From Klebsormidium nitens (Eukaryota; Streptophyta; Klebsormidiophyceae; Klebsormidiales; Klebsormidiaceae): a stretch of 64,000 nucleotides of DNA. Under the pieces are notes generated by a model, which worked only from the letters and a program-made list of their open reading frames with translations, was not told the origin of the DNA and did no database searches. The DNA is taken from NCBI GenBank assembly GCA_000708835.1, contig DF237226.1, positions 49,956 to 113,955 on the forward strand, in the 5' to 3' direction. Both the position numbers and the translations under genes were made by a program. Positions 1-12,500 of this stretch are shown here, in pieces (within the stretch, counting starts at the first letter, position 1; every line of letters starts with the position of its first letter).

Positions 1-56
1 TTGATTGACATCTCCAAACGATCGAGATCAGAGACGTGCGCCCTTCAATCGCCCAC

Positions 57-571
57 CTGGACGAAATAGCTGAAGCGCAGCGGCCGGCCGCCGCCCCCGG
101 TTGACTGCCCCGCATCCAGAGTGACCGGGTCGCACACCCCGACCGACGTGGGCGCAGACAGGCTGACTACGGGCGTGGGGCCCACTTCCGGTCCGTCCAG
201 CGGAACGGAACCGGACGCGTTGTACGAGTTCGACGCCGCGTTCCCGATCGTGTTCGGAAGGAGATGGATCGAGTCGGGGGACGCGCTTCCGACCGGTTGG
301 ATCGTCGCGTTGTAGCCAAACTGGACGGTTAGGGTCGCCTTGTTTTGCCAGACACACGTGTACCGCGCCTGCCCGAGCTTGGCGACCACGGTTGGGTCAA
401 GAACGGTGGTGCACATCGCGGTTTGCGAGACGGAGATTTTGGGGTTAGTGGTGCCCATGTTGGTGTCCTGGTCGAAGGTGATGACCAGCGAGTTGAGCAG
501 GTTAGAGAAGCGCGCGGCGACCAGCTTGGGCGCGGGCGCGGGGGAGATGTCCGCCGGGAAGGCGCCGATGA
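57..571 (-). other. Giant gene, exon 22: start of a REJ/polycystin-1-like region
   Basis: This last visible exon (residues 5643-5814) differs from the filamin array. It has a tract with VITFDQDT, two or three cysteines and CVWQNKATLTVQFG. It then has SAPTSVGVCDPVTLDA followed by GQSTGGGGRPLRFSYFVQ. The second part matches the opening of REJ (receptor for egg jelly) domains, where a cysteine-Asp pair, a LDAS-like strand and S-T-G-G-x-G-R-P-L precede a W/Y-S strand. The exon ends at a GTGGGC donor in phase 0, so the gene continues left of base 1. REJ regions are known in polycystin-1, PKDREJ and algal giant membrane proteins, usually upstream of a GAIN/GPS site, PLAT domain and channel-like helices. 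Whether those follow cannot be seen. Confidence 0.7.
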
Positions 572-3500
572 CTGCGAATAAGCAATCGGTCGCGCGTAAG
601 CCAGGCTGATTTTCTGAGATGATTTGTTTAGGCCCACAGGACCAGGTCGGGGTGCTTGTGCATTAGGGTGGGTAGGGATATGAGCACGTTCTTTTAAGGC
701 TTACGATCTCCCATGTCGGTCGGAGCTTCTAAGTACTATATTCGTTTGTGTGGTCTTTCTTGGGTTTCATGAGAAACTGCCGGCGTCGGTGACGAGACTT
801 CGCAGAAACGAAAAGGTTGTTCGAGAGAACGCTATTGAAACTTGACAGGGAGCTGTCATTAAAGTAAGAGTCGGCAGAAACAAGGTTCCCGGGGGTTGAC
901 ACGATCTTTGTCTCCGAGAAAGGTGTGAGATGGTGAAACCTGGAACACTCTGCCATGCATTAGCAAGCTGCTTGAGTTCCGTATGATATAACTGTTTCCT
1001 TTCAGCGGAAGCCCTTACAACACAGCGCCAATGTCTTTTTGAGAAGTCAGCCCAGCCCCTTCGAAGAGGACGTCGCAGGACCGAGCCAACCATAGGCGAC
1101 CAGAAATGCACCTTCCGGGCAAGATTTGTCGCCAAAAGCAGGTTGCAAACCGAAATATGGGCCGTTCAATCAAATAAGTCTCTCCGATGCTGCTGGTACG
1201 CTTTGAGATATGAGGCTCTTTTACCCGCCTGAAAGTTTTATTACCGACCGATTCCAGGTGCACAAACGCTTACCAGTGGGCCCGTAAGCCACGATGACGT
1301 TGACCGTCCCATACTTGACGGGCGTGTAAGTCACGGCCGCCTGGCAATCCGTACCGTCCGCCGCGCACCCTGTGAAGATGACGCGGACGCTGGCAGAATC
1401 GACTGCGTCACTCGGGGAGAAGGTGACCTTGGGCAGGAGGCTGACGACATTCCCGGCGGCGTCGCGCGCGGTGACGGTAAAGGCCGCGGCAGTTCCGGCC
1501 GTTCCGACGGTGATTCCGTTGCCGGTGACGGAGCTGGTGTTCCCGGAGACGGCGCCCGGAACGACGATCACCTGCGGCGTAGGGCGCGTGAAGTCAGGTG
1601 ACGTTTGGGATTATAGATGATGACGGCTTGCTCATGATTTGTGTCTTACAAGGTCAAGTTCTGATAAACACGAAGATATTCGCGCCGAATGTTGTTACAC
1701 TAAGTGGTAAGCTGTCCTTATTGTCATTGCATAGTAAGAGAGATTTCATCTAAGTGGGGCAAGATCATTTCTGGTATTACCTGAAGTGAGCACCTCTCAA
1801 TCACACGAGATGCGGACTGAAAGGAAGTCATAATACACGCAATGTCTGGTTTACTACATTCACAGGGGAGCATTTTAGATCAGCGTTCTTTCGACAATCA
1901 AAGAAAGCTTCCATCAGGTTTTGTAAGAAACAAAAAGCCTAAGGCTTCGCTCGCTCCTCACAGAAGTCAGACCGTGGAAATCCAAGCTCAACACTTGATG
2001 GCGAAGCACGCTGCTCTGCTTGAGAACTGCCCTGTTCCTTGGACCCGCACATCCTTGAGTTTCTAACCTAGTTGCAGGAAGCCCAAATCTCTCTTGACCA
2101 TCAAAACCTTGGGGACGGGTGGGGGCAAGCAGAAAGGGCGGGCACGGGTGTGGAGCAGGTGAGAGAATGCGTTTACCTTTATAATTTCAGTGAAGCTTAT
2201 CTGACCATAAGTTGGCTACTCTGACGGAGCTGGCTTTTGAGCATTTTCAACAAAAGGAGAAGCTACGGAAGAAGGAATCTGCGCAGAAGCACCCCTCTCT
2301 CTCCCTGGTTACGATGCTCTGCAGTGCGTAAGCCCACCTGGAAATTGAGCTGGTTATAGCCTTCCTAAGAACTTATGTGCACGATCATCAGCGGTGCGTA
2401 AACATACCTGGAATGGAGACCCCGGCACGACAGCGGAGGCGTCAACGGCGTCTGCCACCGTGACCTGGTAAGTGCCCACGAGGCTAGCGGTGCAGGATGC
2501 TTGGAACTCAGAAGAGACGGCGCTTTCGGCGACCGAGCACTGGAGCGGGACCGGGCCCGCATTCATGATCACAAACGACTTGTCGCCGGTTTTGTAAGGG
2601 TTGCCGTACACGTCCCTGCAGAAGGTAACCTTGAAAGCGTAAGAGGAATTCCGATCACTGGGGCGGCATGGAAACAGAATTGACGGGGGTTGTGTCGCTG
2701 ACATGGAGAGACTCGTGCTGTTGCGTGCAAAAAGACTTCAGAGTTCAAAGCACGAATCCGTAAGAAACGAAAACATTCCTGATGCAACGTGCAATGCACA
2801 CCGCTGCTGAGTACTTTGTGCGATTCATGAGCGCTCGTCCAAACTTCAATACAAGACACAAGAAGGTGCCCGCACTTAAAGTCTCGTCCTTGCCAGCATT
2901 TTGACTCTGATACAATTCGATTTCAAAGAGCCCGTTCCGAAATGCCCATGAGTCTCGGCACATGAAACCTCCAAAACACGCCGTACTTGAAATCTGCAAC
3001 CAAATAGAGCCTAAGTCTTTAAACCTTGAGATAGAAAGACTAGAGCCGGCGAAAACCCACTTGGCCACAACTGTGAAGGCGAGCGGCGTTCCGGAGAGAA
3101 CCGTGGTCGCTGCCGCGGGCGCGGGCCGAATCGCGCACTGGGAAATGTAGAAGTTGGTGTTGACGACCGTGATTAGCATCGGCTGCGGGTTAACAGCGGT
3201 CACGACATCCCCCTTTCGCAGCGACACTGTCAGGCTGTAGACGCCCGAGACGGTCGCCGTGTAGCGGAGCTCGTACGTCCCGTCTTGCTTGTTCACGAGC
3301 GCGGCTTGCACGGTGGCGGGGCCCGTTAACACCGCGGTGTAAACGTCCCCCCCGGTCACGGCGTTGTAGACCTGCGCGTTGCCATTGGCGTCATAGGACT
3401 TGACCAGGATGACGTCCTCCGTCCCGGCCACTCTGACGTCAGCCGGTGAGAAGGGGTCGGTTCCCCCGAGCTTCAGAAGCTTGGCGTCCTTGGCAGAAGT

Positions 3501-6500
3501 CGGCCCCGGGGAAACTTGAACCGTAACCGGGGAGTTTGCGAGCTGCTTGCTAGAATCGGCGTAGCTCTGCAGCTGGATTGAGAGGGATCCCGCGACGGGG
3601 GGAGTGAACGTGACCTGGTACCGCCCGGTTCCGTCGGAAAGGGCGACCGGGGTCAGTACTCCTACATTGGGTACAATCGCCGAGAAAACGTTCGCTTCGC
3701 CGGTAGACTTGATGTCAAGCCCGTTCTCGTCGCTGGGCTGGATGAAGAACGAGGTTTCTGTTCCGACGGTTGCCTTGAGAGCGGAACTGAGCGGACTTCC
3801 GGTAGCGTCCACGGCCTTGGAGGTGGCCGGAGACACCGGCCCCGGCTGCTGCTTCAGGGCGACGCTGCTCGTGGCGACTGTGGTTCCGTCATACTTAACC
3901 GTGATGGTTAGGCCGTTCGGGTTAGCGTTAACCTGGGCGAGGGTCGGGGTGTAAGCTGCCCGGTAGACGCCGTTCCCGAGGCTCGTGACCCCCCCGGTGT
4001 TAAGATTGATGCCCGTAGGGGAGAAGGTTACGGTGAAGGCTTTCCCGGTTGGAACCGCCGGGACGATGTTATGTTGCGCATCGCGCGCGGTGATCAGGAA
4101 GCTAGCTTCGACACCGGAAGCCGCCCCCACGGTGAAACCGGATCCAACCACCAGGCAGTCGGTTGCGGAAACCGCGCCGGGGTTTACGGCGATCGAGAGG
4201 GGCTGCCCGGTCGCCTTGTCGAGAACCGCCACCTGGTTAACTTCTAACGAGAGCCTAACCAGCCCTGACGTCATCGGGGTCACGCTCACGGTGTAAATCC
4301 CCGTGGTTTGGTCCTGGGTTATGGTCGGGGTTAGGTCGGACGACGCCCCCGTCAGCCCGGAGACCGAGGTTAGTTGCAGGTTGGCCTGGCTGACGAGGTT
4401 GGTCAGGACCGGGTTAGCAAACTGGTCCACGAGCTGCACCGTGAAGGTGCCTGCCGCCCCGGCGGTTAAGGCAGAGGGGAACGTAACCACGGTAAGCTGG
4501 GGCGCGGGGGCCGCCGGCTGAACAGTGACGCTCTGGTTACCGGTCGCCGGGTAGAATTGCTGGCTGCCAAGGCTGGCGGCAAGCTGGTACGTACCGGCGA
4601 CGTTCGTTAGGAGCGTGGCCTGGTACGTACCATCGCCGTTGTCGGTTACGTTAACGGGGGACTTGACCGCCCCCCGGGCAAACTGCACGGTGAAGCGGAG
4701 GCCGCCTCCCCAGAGCTGGTTGCTGTTTGCGTCCATTGCCGTGAAGACGACCGAAGCCGGTACGCCCGCCGTCATGGCCGGAAGAGCGGAAACCTGGATG
4801 TTGGCCGGACTGACCAGACCCGGAACGGTGGTCAGCGGAACCCGGCTGACGACCGTGTCCGTGCCGGAAGCTGACGTCAGCGCGACGGTCAGGAAGCTCT
4901 TCTGGTTGGTCGCGAGCAGGCACGGGTAGCTGAAGCTGTACCGCCCGGGGCTGGCCGGCGTCATCTGGCCGGAAACGGAGTCCGTTCCGGTGACGCTGAC
5001 GGAGAAGGCGTCGCTGGTGGATGTCGCCGCGTTTGAGAGGGCGTCGTAGGCGGTGAGGGAGACGACACGTGTCCCCCCGGCGGTGCAGTTGGCGGTGGAA
5101 GCGGTGGAGAGGCGCGACGCGGCCGCGGAGGTCGCGCCTGGGAGGACCACGACGGAGTAGGGGCCGCCGCCAAGAGGAGCGTTGGAGCGAACAATGGTCA
5201 CCTGGTCCCAGAGAGCAAAGATTTTGCTTCAGAACCAAACAAATGGATTGGTATGAAACATAATCAAATGAAGGATTAATTTCTCTAAAAAGGGGTCGAG
5301 ACCGTCATTTTGGAGATGCTTCTGCTTCAGTGCGCACCGAGCTGCCTGATCGGGGGAGTTGAAAAGTTGAAGGTCTTCCTGTACGAAGTGCCTGGTACCA
5401 AATTTATAGGCTGCCAAAGTGCATCAACCAGAATTCCGACACATAGCCCGAATCCAACAGCTTGTTTGACAACCACTGGCGCTTTCTTCCGCGCCTGTCA
5501 AGGCAGGCAAGCCTCGGATATCCGCCAAAGATATGAAAAGGCAACGTTTTAGAACAACACTTTGGTTACGGAGCTTCCAGTCTCCAACTTGAGCGGCCCC
5601 ATTTGTCTTGCAGGGCATCAGAAATGTCCAGACATCCTGTTTTCCTTCGAAAAGCAAAGTCTGCACGTTTGGACTCACCGTGTAATTTCCGGCCTGTTTG
5701 GGCGTGTAGTTCACTTCGTAATGGTCAGTCACAAAGCTTTGCGAGTCGATCGGCAAAGTCGTCCCGCGTCTGCCGTTGACAACTAGGTAGAGCTGCACCC
5801 CGAAGACAAGGTTGTCGTCTGACGCCGTGTTGAGGAAGCTGTCGCGCGCGTAGATTGAGAACGTGGCCTGCGCGCCCGCGGAAAGGGCCTGGGGCGAGGA
5901 TACCGTTCCGATTCCGGTGCCGGTAGCGTAGCAAGCGGCAGTTTGGACGGCGCCTGGAAAGAACGCAGGGATCAGATCAGAGACAGCAGAGGTTTGATTT
6001 AAGGTGGCGCAACTTCAATAGAATCCGGTGTTGAGATGTTACCAGAATCAGACCCGTCCTCGCTTGCTTGTCTCGGTTCATTCGGTCCGCATCACACAAA
6101 TTGAGAGCGAGAACAATAGCCAACTGGACATTACTCTGGTTGCTAACGTCACGAGTGTGTGTGTGCAACCTGCGTCTGGTTCTTTCGCTGTCAGGTTCAG
6201 CAGTGTAGAACCAAAAACGTTCTTGAGAGTCAGTCACATCCAACCGTTGAAGAAAATCTCTGCCGAAACCTAAAACCCCAAAATCCTAAACATCCGTGCC
6301 GCTCACTCGCTCCTCCGCTCCTCTGCGGCAAACTTCAGCTTACCCGGAGTTGAAACCCTCAGCACCATAACAATTCCACTGAATTCTGTGCACTCATATT
6401 CCTGCCGTCCTTTTTGACGTATAGAAGCTGAAAAGCGCAACCGCTTACCGGACTTGACGGAGAGTCCATTGAAGCGCTGTGCCGTGTTCATCACAATGAC

Positions 6501-9500
6501 GTCCAAGTAACTATCTCCGCCGGCAATTGCAGTGTAGGTTGCCAGATAGAGAGATGTGCCGCCCGCCCCGGAGGAAAGGGCCATTGTGGCGTTCACAGTC
6601 ATGCTGGAGTTCTGGGCGGAAGTGACGATCGCGGTCGGTGGGTTAGCCCGGAGGTCGGCAGCGCTAACCGGGTTGCCACCTAAGCCAAGCACAGAGAAGG
6701 AAAGTGGGTCAGAAGAGGTAATCCGGGATGCCACCTGTGCCAAGAACAGATAAGGAAGGTGGGTTAGCCCGGAGGTCGGAAGCTAACCGATTTGCTACTC
6801 ATGCCAAGCACAGAAAAGGAAGTTGGGTTAGTCCGAAAGTCGGAAGCCTTGAACGGTTTGCCAGCTGTGTCAAGGACAGAAAGTGAATGCTCTAGGAACG
6901 TGAAGGGACCGCCCACTTCTTTCCTTCATGACAATGCAAGGGATAAGGCTTTGTGGACTCTTGAACTGCGAAGCTGAGACAGGGATGCGACACTTCGAAC
7001 TTTGTTCTTCGCCGTAATCTCCATACCGCGCAGCCAAGCTCTTCTGAGAGTCAATCGCTTTCTTCTCTGTTTGTAGACCTGAGAAAGCACTGTTGGATCG
7101 GCCTTTGCAGGTGCAGAATTGTATTTGCACCAGCTTGGCACAGAAAGAAGAGCGAACTGATACTTGAAAAACAAAAAGTACATGGAAAAGAGAACTACTT
7201 TTGTAGACACGAGGTAAAAGTACGCCGAAGCGCTCACCCGCATCCCTGAGGATGATCTGGAAGGTCGACTTGACGCCAGCCTGCGCTGACGTCACCCCCT
7301 GTCCCCGGAGCTCCGTCTGCATTGGGTCCGGCAGTCCGGTGGCCACGCTGAAGGTGATGATGTTGGATGATCCCCCTACCACCGCCGCGCCGATCTCCGG
7401 GTGCTGGGGGTTTGAATACAAGACCTGGCACTTGTAACTCCCTGCCATGAACGGATTGTACCCGGCCGAAAAGACGGTGGTCCCGTTTGCCAAGATGGAA
7501 ATGGGGTTTAGGGTCTCTGTGCTGAGGTCGGGGAGGGTTATGATAACCGAGAACGAGTCCGCACCGGAAACCAGGTAGTCTTGCGCGTTCTTGTACTTGT
7601 CGCGCGGAGCAATCTGGACGGTGAGCGGGTTAGGGACGCGCCGAACGGGGTTTTGGGGGAAGATGACTACGCTGGTGCCCATGACGTCAGTCACTGCCGA
7701 CGCAACCGTCATCGCGAAGCCGGCCGGATATGTGGTCAGCACCTTGCCGTTAACCGACACGTTTATTGTGAACATACCACTGACGGTGGGCGTGAAGCTG
7801 GCGACAAACTGGCCGTTGTTGGCGTCGACGAAATTGAGGCTGAGCCCCGCTGACGTCACGCCGCCGGCTGACGTCACGCTGGCCGCCACCGTGGAGCTCT
7901 TCCCGTTCGACAGCGGCAGGCCGTTGGCGTCGATCAGGGTGAGCGTCAGCTTCGCCGCCTGCCCGGCGACAATGACGGAATTGATGCCGTCTCCGGTGAC
8001 GGTCGTCTGGCCGGCGTCAGCCGCCCCCACGGCGGGGCGAACGTTGAGCGTCTGGGGCCCCACTGAAATGGCCTGGCCGTCGAAAGTGACGGTAATCTGC
8101 TGCGTTCCGGATGCGGATGCCGTGTAAGACACCACGCACTGAGCGGGGTTGTTCGCGTCCGGCTGCGGGCTTTGCGCGGTGATCGTCTGCGCGCCGGAAA
8201 AGGTCACCACAAACTTCGAGCACATCGCGGCCGCGGCCGCGCCCGCGGCCAGGACCGGGTTGTTGTTCGCGTCCTGGGGTGTAAGATAGATAAGCGCGGA
8301 GGTGCACCCGGTTCCGGTAAGACACGCCAGGGCGCCCTTCAGGCCGGAACCGGAAGCCAGGCAGTTGCTCGGGGAAGCAATCCCCGGGGTTACGAGCCCG
8401 GCGTAAGGGCTCCCCTGGAGGGCCGGACCGTCCGAAAAGCTGAGCGCGGTGATAAGCGTCCCGGCTTTGAGGGGCGTGTACGGAAGAATGATCTGCCCGG
8501 CACTTCCTACCGAGGGGCTTCCAACCGTCACCGCCTCCGCCCCCGAGAGAGTGACGAAGCTGCTGGAGCTTCCCACGCGCACCTGGAAGCTGGCGGTTAG
8601 CCTGCTAACCAGGCTGGTTAAGTCGTCCTGGGTCGGGTTACCGAACTGGTCGCGTGCCTGGATGACGAGCTGCGTCGCCACGCCAGCTACTGTAGAGGCC
8701 GTTCCTATTCCGTTTCCGCTGGCGGAGAAGGCGGAGAGCTTCTTGGCGCCGGCCGGAACCTGGAAGTTTTGGAGCGTGGCGGAAGTGCCCGGGCTGCCCT
8801 TGACCGGGACACCGTTCACCCGGATCGTGACGTTATACGCGCCGGCCTGGGTGGTGGTTAGCGTTAACCCGTAGGTTCCGTCGTAGTTGTTAGCGACGGA
8901 GAACCCGGTTGAAAGGAGCCCGGCGCTCGGGGCGGTCTCCAACAGCCGGCGCATGACGCTGCCCTGCCCCTGCCCGCCGCCCAGCTGCGCGTTGGTGACG
9001 GCAGCACCGCTGACGTTGTAGTACGAACCGGGGACGTAAGCGCCCAGGTTGCCAAAGGCGTCCTTGGTGGTCAGCAGGAAGGATGACGTCAGCCCGGCGG
9101 CGCTCTCGGTGGTGCTGACGAGAGTGACGGTGGATGACGCGGCATCTACCGAGGCGGGGGCGACTGCAATTTTGAAGGGGCTCCCGGCGATCGGCGCTGG
9201 TCCTCCGTCTCCGGTGTTGAGCGTGACGGCCAGGGAGTAAGCGACCGGGGTAGGCAATCCGCTATCAGAGGAGGCCGCGGACTTGGTCGCCGAGAAGGAG
9301 ATGACGTAAGATCCTGGAAGAAGCGGGTGGAGGAGGTTACAGAAAGAACGGAGAAGAACGAGTTGAGGAAAATGATGAAGAAGGAAGGAGTTCATTTCCA
9401 CCCTGGTTTGTACTCACAACTCTCGAAGCTGGACGGCGCAGTTTCTGAAGGAAAATCTGATTCGGTGCTTGTTGTGCAAGGCCCGAAGACCTTCAAGAAA

Positions 9501-12500
9501 GTTCTTTCGTTTCTGCACAGTTCGATACTCCGGGGCAACAGACCTTGCTGCTCCTTAAAAGTGATTCATTTGTCTTGGTCAAAGGTGCATAAAGCAACTC
9601 AAATTTCTGCAACCATCAAAGGTTGCGAACTTTTGAACAATCGAGAATTGAGTTTTCACCACTGGACGCTTTTAACAGAAGGTCTCAGCAAGACTAAAAC
9701 GCATAAACAGATCGACAGGGAGATCTGAATGAGCGTTCCCCAGTCCCATAACGGGTCACTTCCTCTGCACAAATCTCCCAGAACTATAAGGTAGCAGGAA
9801 GGACGCACACAAAGAAAGGCTCTACTCTTGAACAGCTCTGCCTCAGCGCACATGGAGCTCTTCGACTTTTCATATTCCTCACCGTTCGTGTTGACAAGGC
9901 TGTAGGTTGCTCCCGTCGTCTTCCCATCCATCGCAGTCGGAGGATCGAACGTGACGGTAAACGTGTCGTCCGTCTTCGTCTGCAGCTTCCCATAGATGTC
10001 ATACGTCGTCACGATCAGCTTCGTCGTCTGCCCCGCCACGATCGTTGTCTGCGCGCCGGCCGCGAGCGCGCCCGACGCGCCCGCGAGCCGCGCCGTCGTC
10101 TTCGCGGCGCTGGAAAGCGCTGCGCTGATCGTAACCGCGAAGGGCGCGCCAGACCCGATGACGGCCGTGCCGACGTATATGTATACCTTATGGGGTCCAG
10201 ACACGACCGCCGTATAAGTCGCCGTCAGCGTCCCGTCGTTGTTGTTAACCACGGTCCCGGGGAACCGGGAGTTAGTCGCCGTGGTGACCACCTGGACTGA
10301 GACCGCGCCGGGGTTAAGGACCGGGTTACCGTAGGCGTCCTTGCACGCGATGGTGAAGCTGGTCGGGACGCCGGCCTGGCCCCCGGTGGAAACCGCCGGG
10401 CCGGAGGCGCTGGACCGGGCGGCGCTCGGCGCGCCCGCGTTAACCAGAATTTGCTGCGGCTGGCCGATCGGTACAGAGACCCCGGGGAAGGCAGTCTGGT
10501 TGGCGGTCACGGTTAAGGTATACGTGCCCGCGGTTTGGAGTAACCCGATCGCGCTGTAGATGCGCTGCACGCCCTGGTAGCGCGCGCACGGGACGTCGAG
10601 AGTCGCGCCCCCGGAAGCAGTGAACGTGCCCTGGCAGGAGGCCCCGGTGTCCATCGGAACGTAGTTGCTGAAACTGTCGTAGAGGAAGACTTGGATCTCC
10701 TGGGCCTGACCGGCGGTCCAAAGGTTCGGGGTTTTGAGTGGCGCCGAGAAGGCGCCCGTCAGGAAACTAGAGGTGGCGCTCGCGAGGCCGGGGGTCACGG
10801 TAACAGTTGACGCCCCGGTCGCAATGGGCTGCCCGGCGAGGAGCACCGACAGCTGGTAACTGCTCGCGGTATTAAGCGTTACCGAGGCCTGGTAGCTTTG
10901 GTTGACGAAAGCGACCGGGTAATCCCTGATCGCTCCCCCGGTCGGCATCACCCGCACCGAAAACGCGTCCGAAGCGGCGGGGTAGTTGTCGCCGTACGCA
11001 ACCGGGTTGCTGTACGCGTCCGTCGGAACTATAACCGCCTGGACGCTCTGCCCGGCGGTGATCGCCGCGGGCGCGAACTTCGCCGCGAGGGTGGTCATGC
11101 CCGCTGCGGTGGGGCCCGGGAGGATGACGAGCGGCTGACGAGTCAGTGACGTCAGCGGCGTATCGCCCATGGAGACCGTCATCACGTACGAGCCCGCTTT
11201 GGTGTAAGAGTAGGAGACGGTATACGTGCCGTCTTTGTTGTCAATTACGCTGGTCGTGAAGGCGCCCTGCGCGGCGCCCGCGGCGGGTGGCCACACTTTC
11301 ATTTGGAAAGTCGCCCCCCCTTGGAACAGCCGGATGGCGTTTGAGTCCACGGCGGTGATGACGAACGTGGCGGTCGTCCCTGCGACTGCGCCGGCCAGGC
11401 CGACGCCGGAAGCTGACGTCTTGGTGACGTCAATCTTGCGGGTGGTGGTGGCGCTGAGGATGGAGAGCGTGACGGGGCTGCTGACGTTGGTCTGCGTCCC
11501 CACGTTCTGGCCGCCGAGCATGACTTGCATCTTGTACGTGCCCGCGTTCGCGAAGTTGTAGTTGACGCGGTACGTACCGTCGCCGTTGTCGCTGACGTAA
11601 GCGGAGCAGTTGGCGGGCGTGCAGGACGGGTCGAGCGCGCGCGCGTAGAAGGAGTCGCCACCGGTGGACTTGGCGTTGCCCAGCGAGTCGCTGATAAGAT
11701 GAAGACATCAGAAGCTTCATTATTTGCTTCGTGGTCAGATTTCTGTGAAACAAGCAGGCTTGCGTTTTGGAAAGTTAAGAAAGCTTGTGGCTCAGCTTAA
11801 CAGATCCGCATGATACTTACTATTTGAGACCACCTGTTCAAGCTCGCCCAATGAGATCGAAGCACTCTTTAACCATGCTGAAATTGTTGAGTATTTCTAA
11901 CAAGTACGCGTAAGAACGGCTTCTTGAGAGCCAGCCAATGACGAGAATGGAGGATAGGAGTTTTCGTCACTCAGTGGAACTAGATTTCAAAGAATGATCT
12001 TTCATCCATCATGTCAAGGCTAGCCCGGAGAAAAGCCCAAAATTGTTCTGGTTGGTGCCTCAGTGCTGCACGCACAGAAGTAGTCTTGAAACCAACATGA
12101 GTCTCATCAACATAGAAATTCAAACACGGCTAAACGAAGATCAATCTGCCAACAGAAACTGTGCAGATTTCAAATCAAAGCAGCTCACAAATAACGGAAC
12201 ACACCTCTTCTTGTGCTTATAGCGCTCTCAAGATTCCGAGATGGTCGTCAAATTCGGATGCATTAGGCAGAGAAGCACTTACACAGCGGTAACAGTGAAG
12301 CTGCTGCCTACGGCCGCGATGCTCCCCGCCAGCCCAGTTCCTCCCAACCGACACAGCGCCGCACTAGTTGGGCCGCTCGCAATCGTCCCCAGGAAAGGAC
12401 CAGCAGCTTTGCCGTTAACCAGGATGGCTGTCGACAGAAGTCCGGGCGTGGCCGCGGTGTAAGTGATGACGTACTGGCTCGTATTCCCGTCAAAAGTGGG

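Noticed and set aside
3604-4929. Series of 70-120 codon plus-strand frames opposite the giant gene
   Set aside because: They are shadows of the minus-strand filamin exons, produced by their GC-rich codon pattern.
8220-8262. GCGGCCGC-type run as a regulatory CpG element (a similar run is at 15008-15031)
   Set aside because: Both runs encode alanine stretches inside filamin repeats of the giant protein.
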